36,947 nt of DNA from Lachnospiraceae bacterium (GTDB taxonomy: Bacteria > Bacillota > Clostridia > Lachnospirales > Lachnospiraceae): positions 1-36,947 of the forward strand of contig JAFWRC010000050.1 of NCBI GenBank assembly GCA_017508825.1. Direction: 5' to 3'. Position 1 is the stretch's first letter; each line of letters starts with the position of its first letter. The notes under the pieces are model-generated. The model was given only the letters and a program-made list of their open reading frames with translations. It did not search any database and was not told the DNA's origin. The translations under genes were made by a program, and so were the position numbers. Positions 25,731 to 34,905 of this stretch are shown one piece after another.

Positions 25731-27806
25731 ATGAAAATCCTGATCAAACATGAGAACAAAAAGAGACTGCGCGTGCATCTGCCTTTCAAACGCCTGACAT
25801 ATCGGGAAGCAGATCTGCTGGAGCATTATCTTACGGGGTTTTCCGAGATCACGGAAGTAAAGGTATATGAGCGCACAGCGGATGCGGTACTTTTTTATGA
25901 ATGCGACAGAGCGCAGGTATTGGAGATCCTGACGGAGTTTTCCTTTGAGGATACGCAGGCCGTAGACCGATATCCTGAAAACAGCGGCAGAGAACTGTCG
26001 GCGGAATACCGGGATAAGATCATCAGCAGTATCCTGCTGCATTACGGAAAGAAACTGATCCTGCCGCTTTCTATTCGGAGAATCTGGGAGCGGATCAAAA
26101 CCGTAAAATATATCGTCCGTGGACTAAAGACATTGGCGAAGGGACATATCCAGGTAGAACTGCTGGATGCGATCGCCATTACTGCGGCAATCCTGATCGG
26201 AGATTACAAAACGGCATCGAGTGTTATGTTTCTTTTGAACATCGGAGATACGCTGGAAGAGTGGACGCACAAACGATCCGTGGACGATCTGGCAAGACGG
26301 ATGTCGTTAAATGTCGATAAAGTATGGCTGGTGACGGATGCCGGAGAAGTACAGATCGATTCTGCCAAGGTGGCATGCGGCGACCGGGTAGTCGTTCGAA
26401 TGGGAAATATGATCCCCTTTGACGGAGAAGTATGTGAAGGAGAAGCCTGTGTAAATCAGGCATCGATGACGGGAGAATCGAATGCCGTACGAAAAACGGT
26501 CGGAATGTCCGTCTTTGCCGGTACGGTTCTTGAAGAAGGCGAACTGACCATTCGCGTCACGCAGACCGAGGGCAGCGGACGATTCGATAAGATCGTAAAG
26601 ATGATCGAAGAGTCCGAAAAGATGAAATCTTCTTTGGAGAGCAAAGCCGAAAGACTGGCCGATAAACTGGTGCCGTATACGTTGGCAGCTTCTGCGCTGA
26701 CATGGCTGATCAGCAGAAATATGACCAAGGCGGTTTCGGTTCTGATGGTGGATTATTCATGTGCACTGAAGATGGCGATGCCGATCTCGGTGCTGTCTGC
26801 GATCAAAGAAGCAACCGATTACGGGATCACGGTCAAAGGCGGCAAATTCTTAGAAGCCGTAGCAGATGCGGATACTATCGTTTTTGATAAGACCGGAACA
26901 CTGACCAAAGCGAGTCCTACGGTACACTCCGTGATCTCTTTCTGTGAGGAATCGGAAGACGAATTGTTAAGACAGGCAGCCTGTCTGGAGGAGCATTTCC
27001 CGCATTCGGTAGCAAGGGCAGTGGTAGAAGAAGCGGAGCGGAAAGGACTGCTTCATGATGAAATGCATACGAAAGCGGAGTATATTGTGGCGCATGGGAT
27101 CGCTTCTCATATTGACGGGAAGAAAGCGGTGATCGGCAGTTACCATTTTGTTTTTGAAGATGAAGCGGTAAAGATTCCGAAAGAGTATCAGCAGCGGTTT
27201 GATGACCTGCCGGCAGAGTATTCACATTTGTATTATGCAAAGGATGGACTGCTCTGTGCCTGTATTCTGATCGAAGATCCGATGCGGAAAGAATCTGCGA
27301 ATGTGGTTGCACAGTTAAAAGAACTTGGTTTCCGGCATGTCGTGATGATGACCGGAGACAGTGAGCGTACGGCAGCAGCGATCGCAGCATCGGCAGGCAT
27401 CGAAGAATATTACTCCGAGGTACTGCCGGAAGACAAAGCGGGATATATTGAGCGGGCAAAGAAGGAAGGACGTCACGTGATCATGGTGGGTGACGGGATC
27501 AATGACTCACCGGCGCTTTCTGCGGCAGATGCCGGTATTGCGATCAGTGAAGGTGCGGAGATCGCAAGGCAGATCGCGGATATCACCATCAGTTCGGAAG
27601 AACTGGAGAGCATTGTTGTATTGAGGAAACTCAGTACGCTTCTGATGAAGAGGATACGACTGAATTACAGGACGATCGTCGGATTTAACACGGCATTGAT
27701 CGCGTTGGGGATTGCGGGAATCCTGCCACCGGCAACATCCGCGATGCTCCATAACGGATCCACCGTTGCATTGGGCTTAAAGAGTATGACACCGTTGATT
27801 GATTGA
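25731..27806 (+). CDS. P1B-type metal ATPase with SCA motif (FezB-like candidate)
   Basis: 691 residues. The N-terminal 90 or so resemble a degenerate HMA domain without CxxC. Membrane helices follow from about 100 and 140. Actuator motif TGES at 247-250. The metal-site helix carries DYSCALKMAMP (S343-C344-A345) instead of CPC. DKTGT has phospho-acceptor D386, the nucleotide domain has HFPHS (423-427), the hinge is GDGINDSP (587-594), and the last helices have LHNGS. All catalytic motifs are intact, so ATP-driven metal transport is expected. An SCA-type motif is, to my knowledge, typical of the P1B-6 group, which includes FezB of ferrosome loci. The metal is not proven; co-regulation with feoAB points to iron. 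A strong terminator follows. Confidence 0.88.
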   Translation: MKILIKHENKKRLRVHLPFKRLTYREADLLEHYLTGFSEITEVKVYERTADAVLFYECDRAQVLEILTEFSFEDTQAVDRYPENSGRELSAEYRDKIISSILLHYGKKLILPLSIRRIWERIKTVKYIVRGLKTLAKGHIQVELLDAIAITAAILIGDYKTASSVMFLLNIGDTLEEWTHKRSVDDLARRMSLNVDKVWLVTDAGEVQIDSAKVACGDRVVVRMGNMIPFDGEVCEGEACVNQASMTGESNAVRKTVGMSVFAGTVLEEGELTIRVTQTEGSGRFDKIVKMIEESEKMKSSLESKAERLADKLVPYTLAASALTWLISRNMTKAVSVLMVDYSCALKMAMPISVLSAIKEATDYGITVKGGKFLEAVADADTIVFDKTGTLTKASPTVHSVISFCEESEDELLRQAACLEEHFPHSVARAVVEEAERKGLLHDEMHTKAEYIVAHGIASHIDGKKAVIGSYHFVFEDEAVKIPKEYQQRFDDLPAEYSHLYYAKDGLLCACILIEDPMRKESANVVAQLKELGFRHVVMMTGDSERTAAAIAASAGIEEYYSEVLPEDKAGYIERAKKEGRHVIMVGDGINDSPALSAADAGIAISEGAEIARQIADITISSEELESIVVLRKLSTLLMKRIRLNYRTIVGFNTALIALGIAGILPPATSAMLHNGSTVALGLKSMTPLID

Positions 27807-27852
27807 ATATAATTCAGAATGAAAATAATTTAGAATGAAAAAAATCAGAAAG

Positions 27853-27888
27853 AAAATAATGATCGCTGTAAAAAGCGATTATTATTTT
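27853..27888. terminator. Terminator between the ATPase operon and feoA
   Basis: A 15-bp stem (27853-27867 with 27874-27888, one G-T pair) closes a 6-nt loop. The core is ATCGCT/AGCGAT with A/T-rich ends, including a terminal TTTT. It separates the metal ATPase operon from the feo operon, which has its own operator just beyond. Confidence 0.85.
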
Positions 27889-27914
27889 GATAAGCGGTTA
27901 GTGATCACTAATTG
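27887..27914 (+). promoter_or_regulatory. feoA promoter with perfect TTAG-N6-CTAA palindrome
   Basis: The 14-bp site at 27898-27911, TTAGTGATCACTAA, is a perfect palindrome and fits the motif found at the ATPase operon promoters. A TTGATA (27887-27892) lies 5 bp upstream as probable -35. The -10 is less clear (TAATTG at 27909, 16 bp spacing). The operator thus overlaps the core promoter, 36 bp before feoA. Confidence 0.75.
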
Positions 27915-27946
27915 CAAATGGATAACTAAAAAGCAGGAGGACGAAA

Positions 27947-28174
27947 ATGAAACTAAGTGAAATGAAACCGGATCACGAAGCAGTGGTATCCGGGATCAAC
28001 GGGGATGCGAGGTTTTTGAGTCGTATCACATCCATCGGCATCACGCCGGGCTGTAAGATCCTGGTGATGCGAAACGACAGGAACCGGCCGATGCTGGTGT
28101 ATTCAAGAAACACCATGATCGCATTGAACCGGAAAGAATGTGTTGGAATTGAAGTAGAGGAGGCAACGGCATGA
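27947..28174 (+). CDS. feoA: FeoA, ferrous iron transport accessory protein
   Basis: 75 residues with the SH3-like FeoA fold: MKLSEMKPDHEAVVSGI, SRITSIGITPGCKILVMRN, NTMIALNRKECVGIEVE. It is a small cytosolic partner thought to regulate FeoB. Strong AGGAGGA ribosome site. Its stop overlaps the FeoB start (ATGA), so the two are translationally coupled. Controlled by the palindromic operator upstream. Confidence 0.95.
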   Translation: MKLSEMKPDHEAVVSGINGDARFLSRITSIGITPGCKILVMRNDRNRPMLVYSRNTMIALNRKECVGIEVEEATA

Positions 28175-30183
28175 GCGCAACAATAGCACTTTTGGGACAG
28201 CCGAACTCCGGTAAGTCCACGGTATTTAATGCATTGACGGGATTAAAGCAGCATGTAGGTAACTGGCCGGGCAAGACCGTTGAGAAGAAGGAAGGCAGTT
28301 TTGTACGTGACGGAAAAGAGTATGCGGTAGCGGATCTGCCGGGCTCATACAGTTTGACTGCAAATTCCGACGAGGAAGTGATCACATGCGAGTACATTGC
28401 ATCCGGGAAAGCGGATGTGGTATGTATCCTGGCGGACTCTTCCCAGCTGGAGAGAAGCCTGTATATGATGGCAGATTATGCCGGTATCAAGGTACCGAGT
28501 TTCCTGGTACTGAACATGGCCGACGTTGCGGCGGATCAGGGAAAGAAGATTGATACAAAGGTTCTGGAAGAAAAACTGGGGATTCCTGTGATCTCCTTAT
28601 CCGCAACGGATAATAAAAAATATGACGCATTCTTTGAGGCGATGAACCGTGCGATCAGTAATAAGAGCATGATCAATATCGCCGGCCTGGAGGCGGAACT
28701 GCAAAAGGTGGATGCCTATGCAAAGATCCGTGCCTTGCTTCCGGAGGAAGGCGTAAAGAGTTACTCACCGACGTGGCTGGGTGTAAAAGCAATCGAAAAT
28801 GACAAACTGGTAATGGAGCAGCTAAAATCCGTACTTTCTGTGGCAGAAGAAAAGCAGGTGGAAGAGATACGATGTACTTCCAAAGGCGCGCTGGATACCG
28901 GTAACAGTAAGTTTGCGTGGATCGACGAACTGCTGGACGGTGCATTGAGTGAACAGAAAGAAAAAATCGGTGTTTCCAAACTGGATAAGATCTATTTAAG
29001 CCCGTTCTGGGGCAAACCCGCGGTCGTACTGACGATACTGCTCGGCCTGATCGGTTCGTTCATACCGGCGCTTCCGCTTATGGGGGTAGGATCTGCAATA
29101 GATATGCTGAAGGCGCCGGTTGGTTCTGCATTGGCATCTGCGGGGGTATCCGACGTCCTGATCGCGCTCATCTGTAATGTCGTGATCCAGTCCTTCAGTT
29201 ATATTTTCAAGATGCTGGGATTTGTATTTGGCGTGTTGCTGGTATTTGGATTGCTGGAAGAAGTGGGCGTGATGGCCAGGATCTCTTATGTGTTTGATAA
29301 TACCATGGCAAAACTGGGACTGCAGGGAAAATCCGTGATGCCGTTTTTGATCAGTTTCGGCTGTACCATGGGTGGCGCGGCCGGTACCCGTGTGATCGAT
29401 AACTACGGACAGAAGGTATTGACGATCGCGCTGGCGTGGGCCGTACCCTGCGGCGCAGCCTGGGCGGTGATCCCGATGCTGTCATCTCTGTTCTTCGGTC
29501 CCGGGGCGGTAGCGGTCGTAGTGGCGATCCTTTTGACGATGATCGTACATATGTGGATCACGGCAAAAATCTTCGGCCGAAAACTGGTAAAGAAGGAAGA
29601 CCGTTACGGTATGATCATGGAACTGCCGCCGTATCATAAGCCGAAGTGGGGCGCACTGTTCCGCTATGTACTCGGCAGAACCAAAGATACCTTCTTCCGT
29701 GTATCCAAGGTAGTATTGCTGGTATGTGTACTGTTCTGGGCGCTGAGTTATTCCTTTACTCCGGGCGTAGATCCGATCCTTTGCAAGATCGGTAAAGTGA
29801 TCGAGCCGGTGACAAAAATCTTCGGATTGAACTGGCAGCTGTTTATGGCATTTGTGGCTTCTTCGGTTGGTAAAGAAGGAGCACTGGGTGTGATCAGTGC
29901 ATTGTTTACGGATGGTTCGGTATACGGCGCCTTCAACGATGCAATGAGCGGTGCGGCAACTGCCGAGAACCTGAACGATATTCTGCTGGCAAATGTAAGT
30001 AAGCCGCAGGCTCTGGCATTCATTTTCGCCATCACCTTTAATATGCCTTGTGTGGTAGCGCTGGCATCTACTTACCAGGAGATCGCTTCTGCAAAATGGA
30101 CGGCCAAGATCGCGCTGTACTACACGCTGGGTGCGCTGGTGCTCGCTATGATCGCATATCATATTGGCTTGCTGATCTGGTAA
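28171..30183 (+). CDS. feoB: FeoB, ferrous iron transporter
   Basis: 670 residues, the main Fe2+ importer. The N-terminal GTPase has G1 GQPNSGKST, G2 threonine in VGNWPGKTVE, G3 DLPGSYSL, and G4 NMAD. A helical GDI-like region is followed by about ten membrane helices (from about 280), with the conserved GCTMGGAAGTRVID gate segment and SVGKEGALGV. Length is slightly below the longest family members, but no motif is missing. Overlaps feoA by 4 bp. Followed by a dispersed repeat and then the FeoC-like gene. Confidence 0.97.
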   Translation: MSATIALLGQPNSGKSTVFNALTGLKQHVGNWPGKTVEKKEGSFVRDGKEYAVADLPGSYSLTANSDEEVITCEYIASGKADVVCILADSSQLERSLYMMADYAGIKVPSFLVLNMADVAADQGKKIDTKVLEEKLGIPVISLSATDNKKYDAFFEAMNRAISNKSMINIAGLEAELQKVDAYAKIRALLPEEGVKSYSPTWLGVKAIENDKLVMEQLKSVLSVAEEKQVEEIRCTSKGALDTGNSKFAWIDELLDGALSEQKEKIGVSKLDKIYLSPFWGKPAVVLTILLGLIGSFIPALPLMGVGSAIDMLKAPVGSALASAGVSDVLIALICNVVIQSFSYIFKMLGFVFGVLLVFGLLEEVGVMARISYVFDNTMAKLGLQGKSVMPFLISFGCTMGGAAGTRVIDNYGQKVLTIALAWAVPCGAAWAVIPMLSSLFFGPGAVAVVVAILLTMIVHMWITAKIFGRKLVKKEDRYGMIMELPPYHKPKWGALFRYVLGRTKDTFFRVSKVVLLVCVLFWALSYSFTPGVDPILCKIGKVIEPVTKIFGLNWQLFMAFVASSVGKEGALGVISALFTDGSVYGAFNDAMSGAATAENLNDILLANVSKPQALAFIFAITFNMPCVVALASTYQEIASAKWTAKIALYYTLGALVLAMIAYHIGLLIW

Positions 30184-30192
30184 TATTCAAAA

Positions 30193-30239
30193 CCTTGCCT
30201 TCCCCTTGAGGGGAAGGTGGCCGAAGGCCGGATGAGGTG
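30193..30239 (+). repeat. Dispersed structured repeat, copy A (short form)
   Basis: Begins CCTTGCCTTCCCC and ends GGATGAGGTG, shared with copies B and C. It contains two hairpins, CTTCCCC-TTGA-GGGGAAG and GGCC-GAA-GGCC. It lacks the central part found in B and C. It lies 10 bp after the feoB stop and could act as an mRNA hairpin or processing site in the feo operon. Confidence 0.7.
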
Positions 30240-30284
30240 GACTAAGGCAGGCGATACCTTGTAATTTGTAGGAGATAAAAGCGA

Positions 30285-30554
30285 ATGGACGATTTACTAC
30301 GACTATTAAAAGACGGCCACGCCCGTACCATCCCGATGCTTGCCAAAGAACTGCACACCAGTACCGCAGATGTGAGTCGCAAGATCGAGTATCTGGTGAA
30401 TATGGGACTGATCCGTAAAGTGGATTTCGGACCGAAAAAATGCGGCAGCTGTGGTGGCGGCTGTTCATCGGAGAACGGCCAAAAGACTTGTAAGAGCTGC
30501 ATGCCGGAAGGCGGTTTTCAGAATATGGGACAGATGTGGGAAGTAGTCGGATAA
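30285..30554 (+). CDS. FeoC-like winged-helix protein with cysteine cluster
   Basis: 89 residues with TAGGAGA as ribosome site. Residues 1-45 form a small winged helix (LLRLLKDGHARTIPMLAKEL, STADVSRKIEYLVNMGLI). A cysteine-rich loop follows, CGSCGGGC...CKSC (C53, C56, C60, C69, C72), likely an iron-sulfur or metal site. This is the FeoC plan: a small cytosolic partner that senses iron or oxygen and influences FeoB. Five cysteines and a glycine-rich loop differ from the enterobacterial FeoC. The DtxR-type gene follows after 27 bp. Confidence 0.82.
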   Translation: MDDLLRLLKDGHARTIPMLAKELHTSTADVSRKIEYLVNMGLIRKVDFGPKKCGSCGGGCSSENGQKTCKSCMPEGGFQNMGQMWEVVG

Positions 30555-30581
30555 GAATGAAGTTATGCGGGAGAGAAGGAA

Positions 30582-30956
30582 GTGGAGAAAAGTACATCAT
30601 CGGAAGATTATATGAAAAGTATTTTGATCCTGCACAAAAGAAAGGGATCGGTGAGATCTGTAGATATCGCAGAGGAAATGGGGGTGAGCAAACCCAGTGT
30701 CTGTAATGCGATGAAGAAACTCCGGAAACAGAAGATGGTCTATTTCGGGGGCGAGGGAAATATTCTTTTCACGGAAGAAGGGCAGAAGATTGCGGAAAAG
30801 ATCTACAAAAAACATTCCCTGATCTTCCGCTTTTTAAGGCTGATCGGCGTGAACCGGGAGAATGCGGATCGTGAAGCCTGTCTGATGGAGCATGCGATCA
30901 GCGATGAAACCTATGATTGTCTGAAGGCATTTGTGCATAAACAGGAAAACGTATAG
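30582..30956 (+). CDS. DtxR/MntR-family metal-dependent regulator
   Basis: 124 residues, GTG start with GAGAAGGAA upstream. The winged helix (VRSVDIAEEMGVSKPSVCNAMKKL, then VYFGGEGNILFTEEGQKIA) is followed by the dimerisation and metal domain. Predicted ligands mix the two subfamilies: D9 (SSEDY, as in MntR), H78 (YKKHSL), and C100-x2-E103-H104 (EACLMEH, as in DtxR/IdeR). The SH3-like third domain of IdeR is absent. Encoded directly after the feo genes, it is the obvious candidate to bind the TTAG-N6-CTAA sites at feoA and the ATPase operon. Iron as co-repressor is inferred from the regulon; manganese is possible. Confidence 0.9.
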   Translation: MEKSTSSEDYMKSILILHKRKGSVRSVDIAEEMGVSKPSVCNAMKKLRKQKMVYFGGEGNILFTEEGQKIAEKIYKKHSLIFRFLRLIGVNRENADREACLMEHAISDETYDCLKAFVHKQENV

Positions 30957-31009
30957 CGGGATACGAAGTGCAGCAACGTTGACTGTTTAAAATTTTTTAG
31001 AAAAAACAG

Positions 31010-31038
31010 TTGACAGACAGATGGCGGTATGTTACAAC
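31010..31038 (+). promoter_or_regulatory. Probable enolase promoter
   Basis: TTGACA (31010-31015), 17 bp, TACAAC (31033-31038). An inverted repeat ACTGTTT (30982-30988) / AAACAGT (31004-31010) abuts the -35 box, and GTTGAC occurs twice 31 bp apart. The leader to the start codon is about 130 nt. Confidence 0.55.
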
Positions 31039-31097
31039 TAACTAGAGTAAATCATATGAAACTCCTTCCTGCATTATGGAACAGAACCGGGAAACTG

Positions 31098-32477
<1,380 letters not shown>

Positions 32478-32514
32478 GCAATACCCTCCTTATTGGTTAC
32501 CTTTTTTGGATATG

Positions 32515-32553
32515 GCAGGCGCCGGTGGAAACACCGGCGTGTGCTGTTTTTTT
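32515..32553 (+). terminator. Rho-independent terminator after eno
   Basis: CGCCGGTG (32520-32527), GAAA loop, CACCGGCG (32532-32539), then a short interruption and TTTTTTT (32547-32553). Outer GCA/TGC bases may extend the stem. Confidence 0.85.
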
Positions 32554-32567
32554 GTCTGTCGATATCT

Positions 32568-32668
32568 CCTTGCCTTCCCCTTGAGGGCGCTGTGTGCCAG
32601 TGGCACACGTTTAGCGCGGACCGAGCCGGAAGGCGAGACAGGTGTCGCCAAAGGCGACGGATGAGGTG
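32568..32668 (+). repeat. Dispersed structured repeat, copy B (full form)
   Basis: Same ends as copy A (CCTTGCCTTCCCC and GGATGAGGTG) with a central part shared with copy C. Stems: GCGCT/AGCGC enclosing TGTGCCA-G-TGGCACA, and GTCGCC-AAA-GGCGAC. Compared with copy C, paired bases change together. It sits between the eno terminator and the TetR promoter in the 304-bp gap 32478-32781, which holds these elements and no gene. Confidence 0.75.
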
Positions 32669-32694
32669 TATTAGGGCAATGCATAATTTCCCTA

Positions 32695-32723
32695 TTGACA
32701 ACCTATGAACATAGATGTAATAT
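32695..32723 (+). promoter_or_regulatory. Promoter of the TetR gene
   Basis: TTGACA (32695-32700), 17 bp, TAATAT (32718-32723). The inverted-repeat operator overlaps the spacer and the -10 box. Confidence 0.85.
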
Positions 32724-32731
32724 GTTCATAG
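32703..32731. promoter_or_regulatory. Perfect inverted-repeat operator for the TetR regulator
   Basis: CTATGAACAT (32703-32712) and ATGTTCATAG (32722-32731) are perfect 10-bp arms around 9 bp. The site covers the spacer and -10 of the promoter, so a bound TetR dimer would block transcription of its own gene and probably of the downstream MATE gene. Confidence 0.8.
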
Positions 32732-32781
32732 AATAGTTATATAAAACTAACAATTATTAAACAAAACTACGTGAGGAACAT

Positions 32782-33378
32782 ATGGGAAAAGCATTCACAA
32801 AAGAAGAAAGAGAAGAAGTACAGGAGAAGCTTCGCAGATGCGGTCTGAAATTACTGAAAGAGAGCGGCATCCGTAATATTTCGATCCGACAGCTGACAAA
32901 GGAAGTGGGGATCGCACAGGGCGGATTCTATACGTTTTATAAAGACAAAGATGAATTTGTGGAAGATCTGTTTCTGCTGCGTATCCGCGAAAAGACGGAA
33001 CTGATGCTGGCACATAAAGAAAAGACGTTGGAGGATCCGAGAAAATTTATCGTTGATCTGCTCTACAAAGAAGGTATGCATCTGAAAGAGAACAAAGCGT
33101 TTGTGAACAGCGAAAGTGATACGGTACATTTTTTTCTGGAGCGGGACAAGGAACCGAGCCGGCAGCTGTACCGCTCTTTTCTGACAGAACTGATCAACTA
33201 TTGGGAATCAAACGGATATCAGATTTCCTGTGATATCGAAAAGGTGATCAGCGTCGGTATGGCAGCAGGACTTTTGTTTACCAACGCTGAACAGTTCCGG
33301 GAGGAAGATTTCTCGGAAATCTACAAGACCTTCTGCGAAGCGGAAACGGACCGATTTTTTCAATGTGAAAAGAAATAA
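32782..33378 (+). CDS. TetR-family regulator
   Basis: 198 residues with GTGAGGA as ribosome site. The N-terminal helix-turn-helix is typical (LLKESGIRNISIRQLTKEVGIAQGGFYTFYKDKDEF, about 25-60). The C-terminal helical domain (65-198) would bind an effector and form the dimer. It has the AQGGFYTFYKDKD wording often seen in Firmicutes efflux regulators. Autorepression is suggested by the operator in its promoter. The MATE gene follows 125 bp later across repeat copy C. The effector is unknown. Confidence 0.9.
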   Translation: MGKAFTKEEREEVQEKLRRCGLKLLKESGIRNISIRQLTKEVGIAQGGFYTFYKDKDEFVEDLFLLRIREKTELMLAHKEKTLEDPRKFIVDLLYKEGMHLKENKAFVNSESDTVHFFLERDKEPSRQLYRSFLTELINYWESNGYQISCDIEKVISVGMAAGLLFTNAEQFREEDFSEIYKTFCEAETDRFFQCEKK

Positions 33379-33383
33379 AAACT

Positions 33384-33484
33384 CCTTGGCTTCCCCTTTG
33401 GGGTGCTGCGTGCCAGTGGCACGCGATCAGCACCGACCGAGCTGGGAGGCGAGACCGCTGTCAGCGTAGCTGACTGATGAGGGG
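33384..33484 (+). repeat. Dispersed structured repeat, copy C (full form)
   Basis: Aligned with copy B over its length, but diverged. Stems: GTGCT/AGCAC enclosing CGTGCCA-G-TGGCACG, and GTCAGC-GTA-GCTGAC. It begins 5 bp after the TetR stop and ends about 20 bp before the MATE start, so it would form the intergenic part of a TetR-MATE transcript. Confidence 0.75.
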
Positions 33485-33503
33485 AATCAAAGAGTGTGAA
33501 AAT

Positions 33504-34904
33504 ATGAATACTGAAAAAAGCGCAGAACAAAAAAGAGAAGAAAAGATCCGTAAACTGACCGGTGAGCCAATCTATCCGCTGCTGGTAAAAATGGCGATAC
33601 CGTCGATGATCGGAATGATCGTGAGTACGGTGTATTCCATGACGGACACCTATTTTGTCGGAAAGCTGGATGATGTGGATCTGACGGCATCGGTTGGTAT
33701 CGTGTTTTCCTTTGTATCAGTGATCCAGGCGATTGGTTTCTGGTTTGGCTACGGAAGCGGAAACTACATTTCCAGATGTCTTGGAAAGAAGGAGATCAAA
33801 GGAGCAGAAAAGATGGCGGCGACCGGAGTGCTGCTGGCGGTGATCGTGGGAGTGCTTCTGATGGTGGCCGGCTTGCCGTTGTTAAAGCCGTTGGCAGGAC
33901 TGCTGGGAGCGGATGGAGGAAAGTTACAGGAAGCGACTGTGCGGTACCTGCGTATTACGATCCTGACGGTACCCTTTATGCTGGTATCGAACGTACTCTA
34001 TAACCAGCTTCGTCTGGCGGGATCCGGAAAAGACAGTATGATGGGGCTGCTGGTCGGAATGCTTCTGAATATGGCACTGGATCCGGTATTTATCCTGCAC
34101 CTGCATATGGATGTAGCAGGAGCAGCATTGGCCAGTATGATCGGGCAGATCAGTGGTGTCATCGTGCTGCTGATCACAACAAAGAAAAACGGAAACATAC
34201 GGATCAATCTCCGAAATGCGGCCATGACACCGCAGTGGATCAAAGAGATCCTGACCGGAGGGGCTCCGAATTTCTGCAGACAGGGGATCAGCAGTATTTC
34301 TTCCGTGATCTTAAATCACGCGGCTGCGGGATTTGGAAACTATGCAATCGCGGCATTGACCATTGCACTGCGTATTTCTTATATCGCATATGCGCTGGTT
34401 ATTGGCTTTGGCCAGGGATTTCAGCCAATCTGTGCGATCAATTACGGCGCGAAGCAATACGGACGGATCAAGACGGCGTTTCGTTATGCGCTGATCACCG
34501 TAAGCGTATTTCTGGTCGTTTCAGTCCTGGGGCTGGTGTTTGGGGCGGAAAGATTTACTGCTCATTTTACAGGGGATGCAGAAGCGGCAGGACTGGCAAT
34601 ACAACTGATCCGCTCCCAGTGTGTGATTCTTCCGTTTATGGGATATTATGTACTCTGTGGTATGTTTCTGCAGAATATCGGCAGATTCTTTGAAGCAACG
34701 ATGGTAACGATATCGGAAAACGGAATGTTTCTGATCCCGTCAGTTCTTATCCTTCCGAAACTGTTCGGGGTGAACGGTCTGATCTGGTGTCGCCCCGCAG
34801 CAAGTGCAATAGCACTTTGTTTTTCGCTGGTGATCGGGATACGGGCATGGCGTATATATATAAATACACCTTCCCATATTAATTCCAATATACAGGAGGC
34901 ATAA
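33504..34904 (+). CDS. MATE-family efflux transporter
   Basis: 466 residues from the ATG at 33504. An in-frame ATG at 33477 lies inside the repeat and is rejected. About twelve membrane helices; first bundle from IYPLLVKMAIPSMIGMIV and SMTDTYFVGKLDD, second from GGAPNFCRQGISSISSVILNHAAAGFGNYA. It is a Na+ or H+ coupled exporter and only distantly like the MATE protein at 5040. Likely controlled by the upstream TetR. An AGGAGG at its very end serves the next gene, whose start is 2 bp after the stop, so export and the next enzyme are made together. The substrate is unknown. Confidence 0.92.
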   Translation: MNTEKSAEQKREEKIRKLTGEPIYPLLVKMAIPSMIGMIVSTVYSMTDTYFVGKLDDVDLTASVGIVFSFVSVIQAIGFWFGYGSGNYISRCLGKKEIKGAEKMAATGVLLAVIVGVLLMVAGLPLLKPLAGLLGADGGKLQEATVRYLRITILTVPFMLVSNVLYNQLRLAGSGKDSMMGLLVGMLLNMALDPVFILHLHMDVAGAALASMIGQISGVIVLLITTKKNGNIRINLRNAAMTPQWIKEILTGGAPNFCRQGISSISSVILNHAAAGFGNYAIAALTIALRISYIAYALVIGFGQGFQPICAINYGAKQYGRIKTAFRYALITVSVFLVVSVLGLVFGAERFTAHFTGDAEAAGLAIQLIRSQCVILPFMGYYVLCGMFLQNIGRFFEATMVTISENGMFLIPSVLILPKLFGVNGLIWCRPAASAIALCFSLVIGIRAWRIYINTPSHINSNIQEA

Positions 34905-34905
34905 C

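Noticed and set aside
33477-33503. Upstream ATG for the second MATE gene
   Set aside because: It lies in the end of dispersed repeat copy C; the ATG at 33504 gives the usual N-terminal length.
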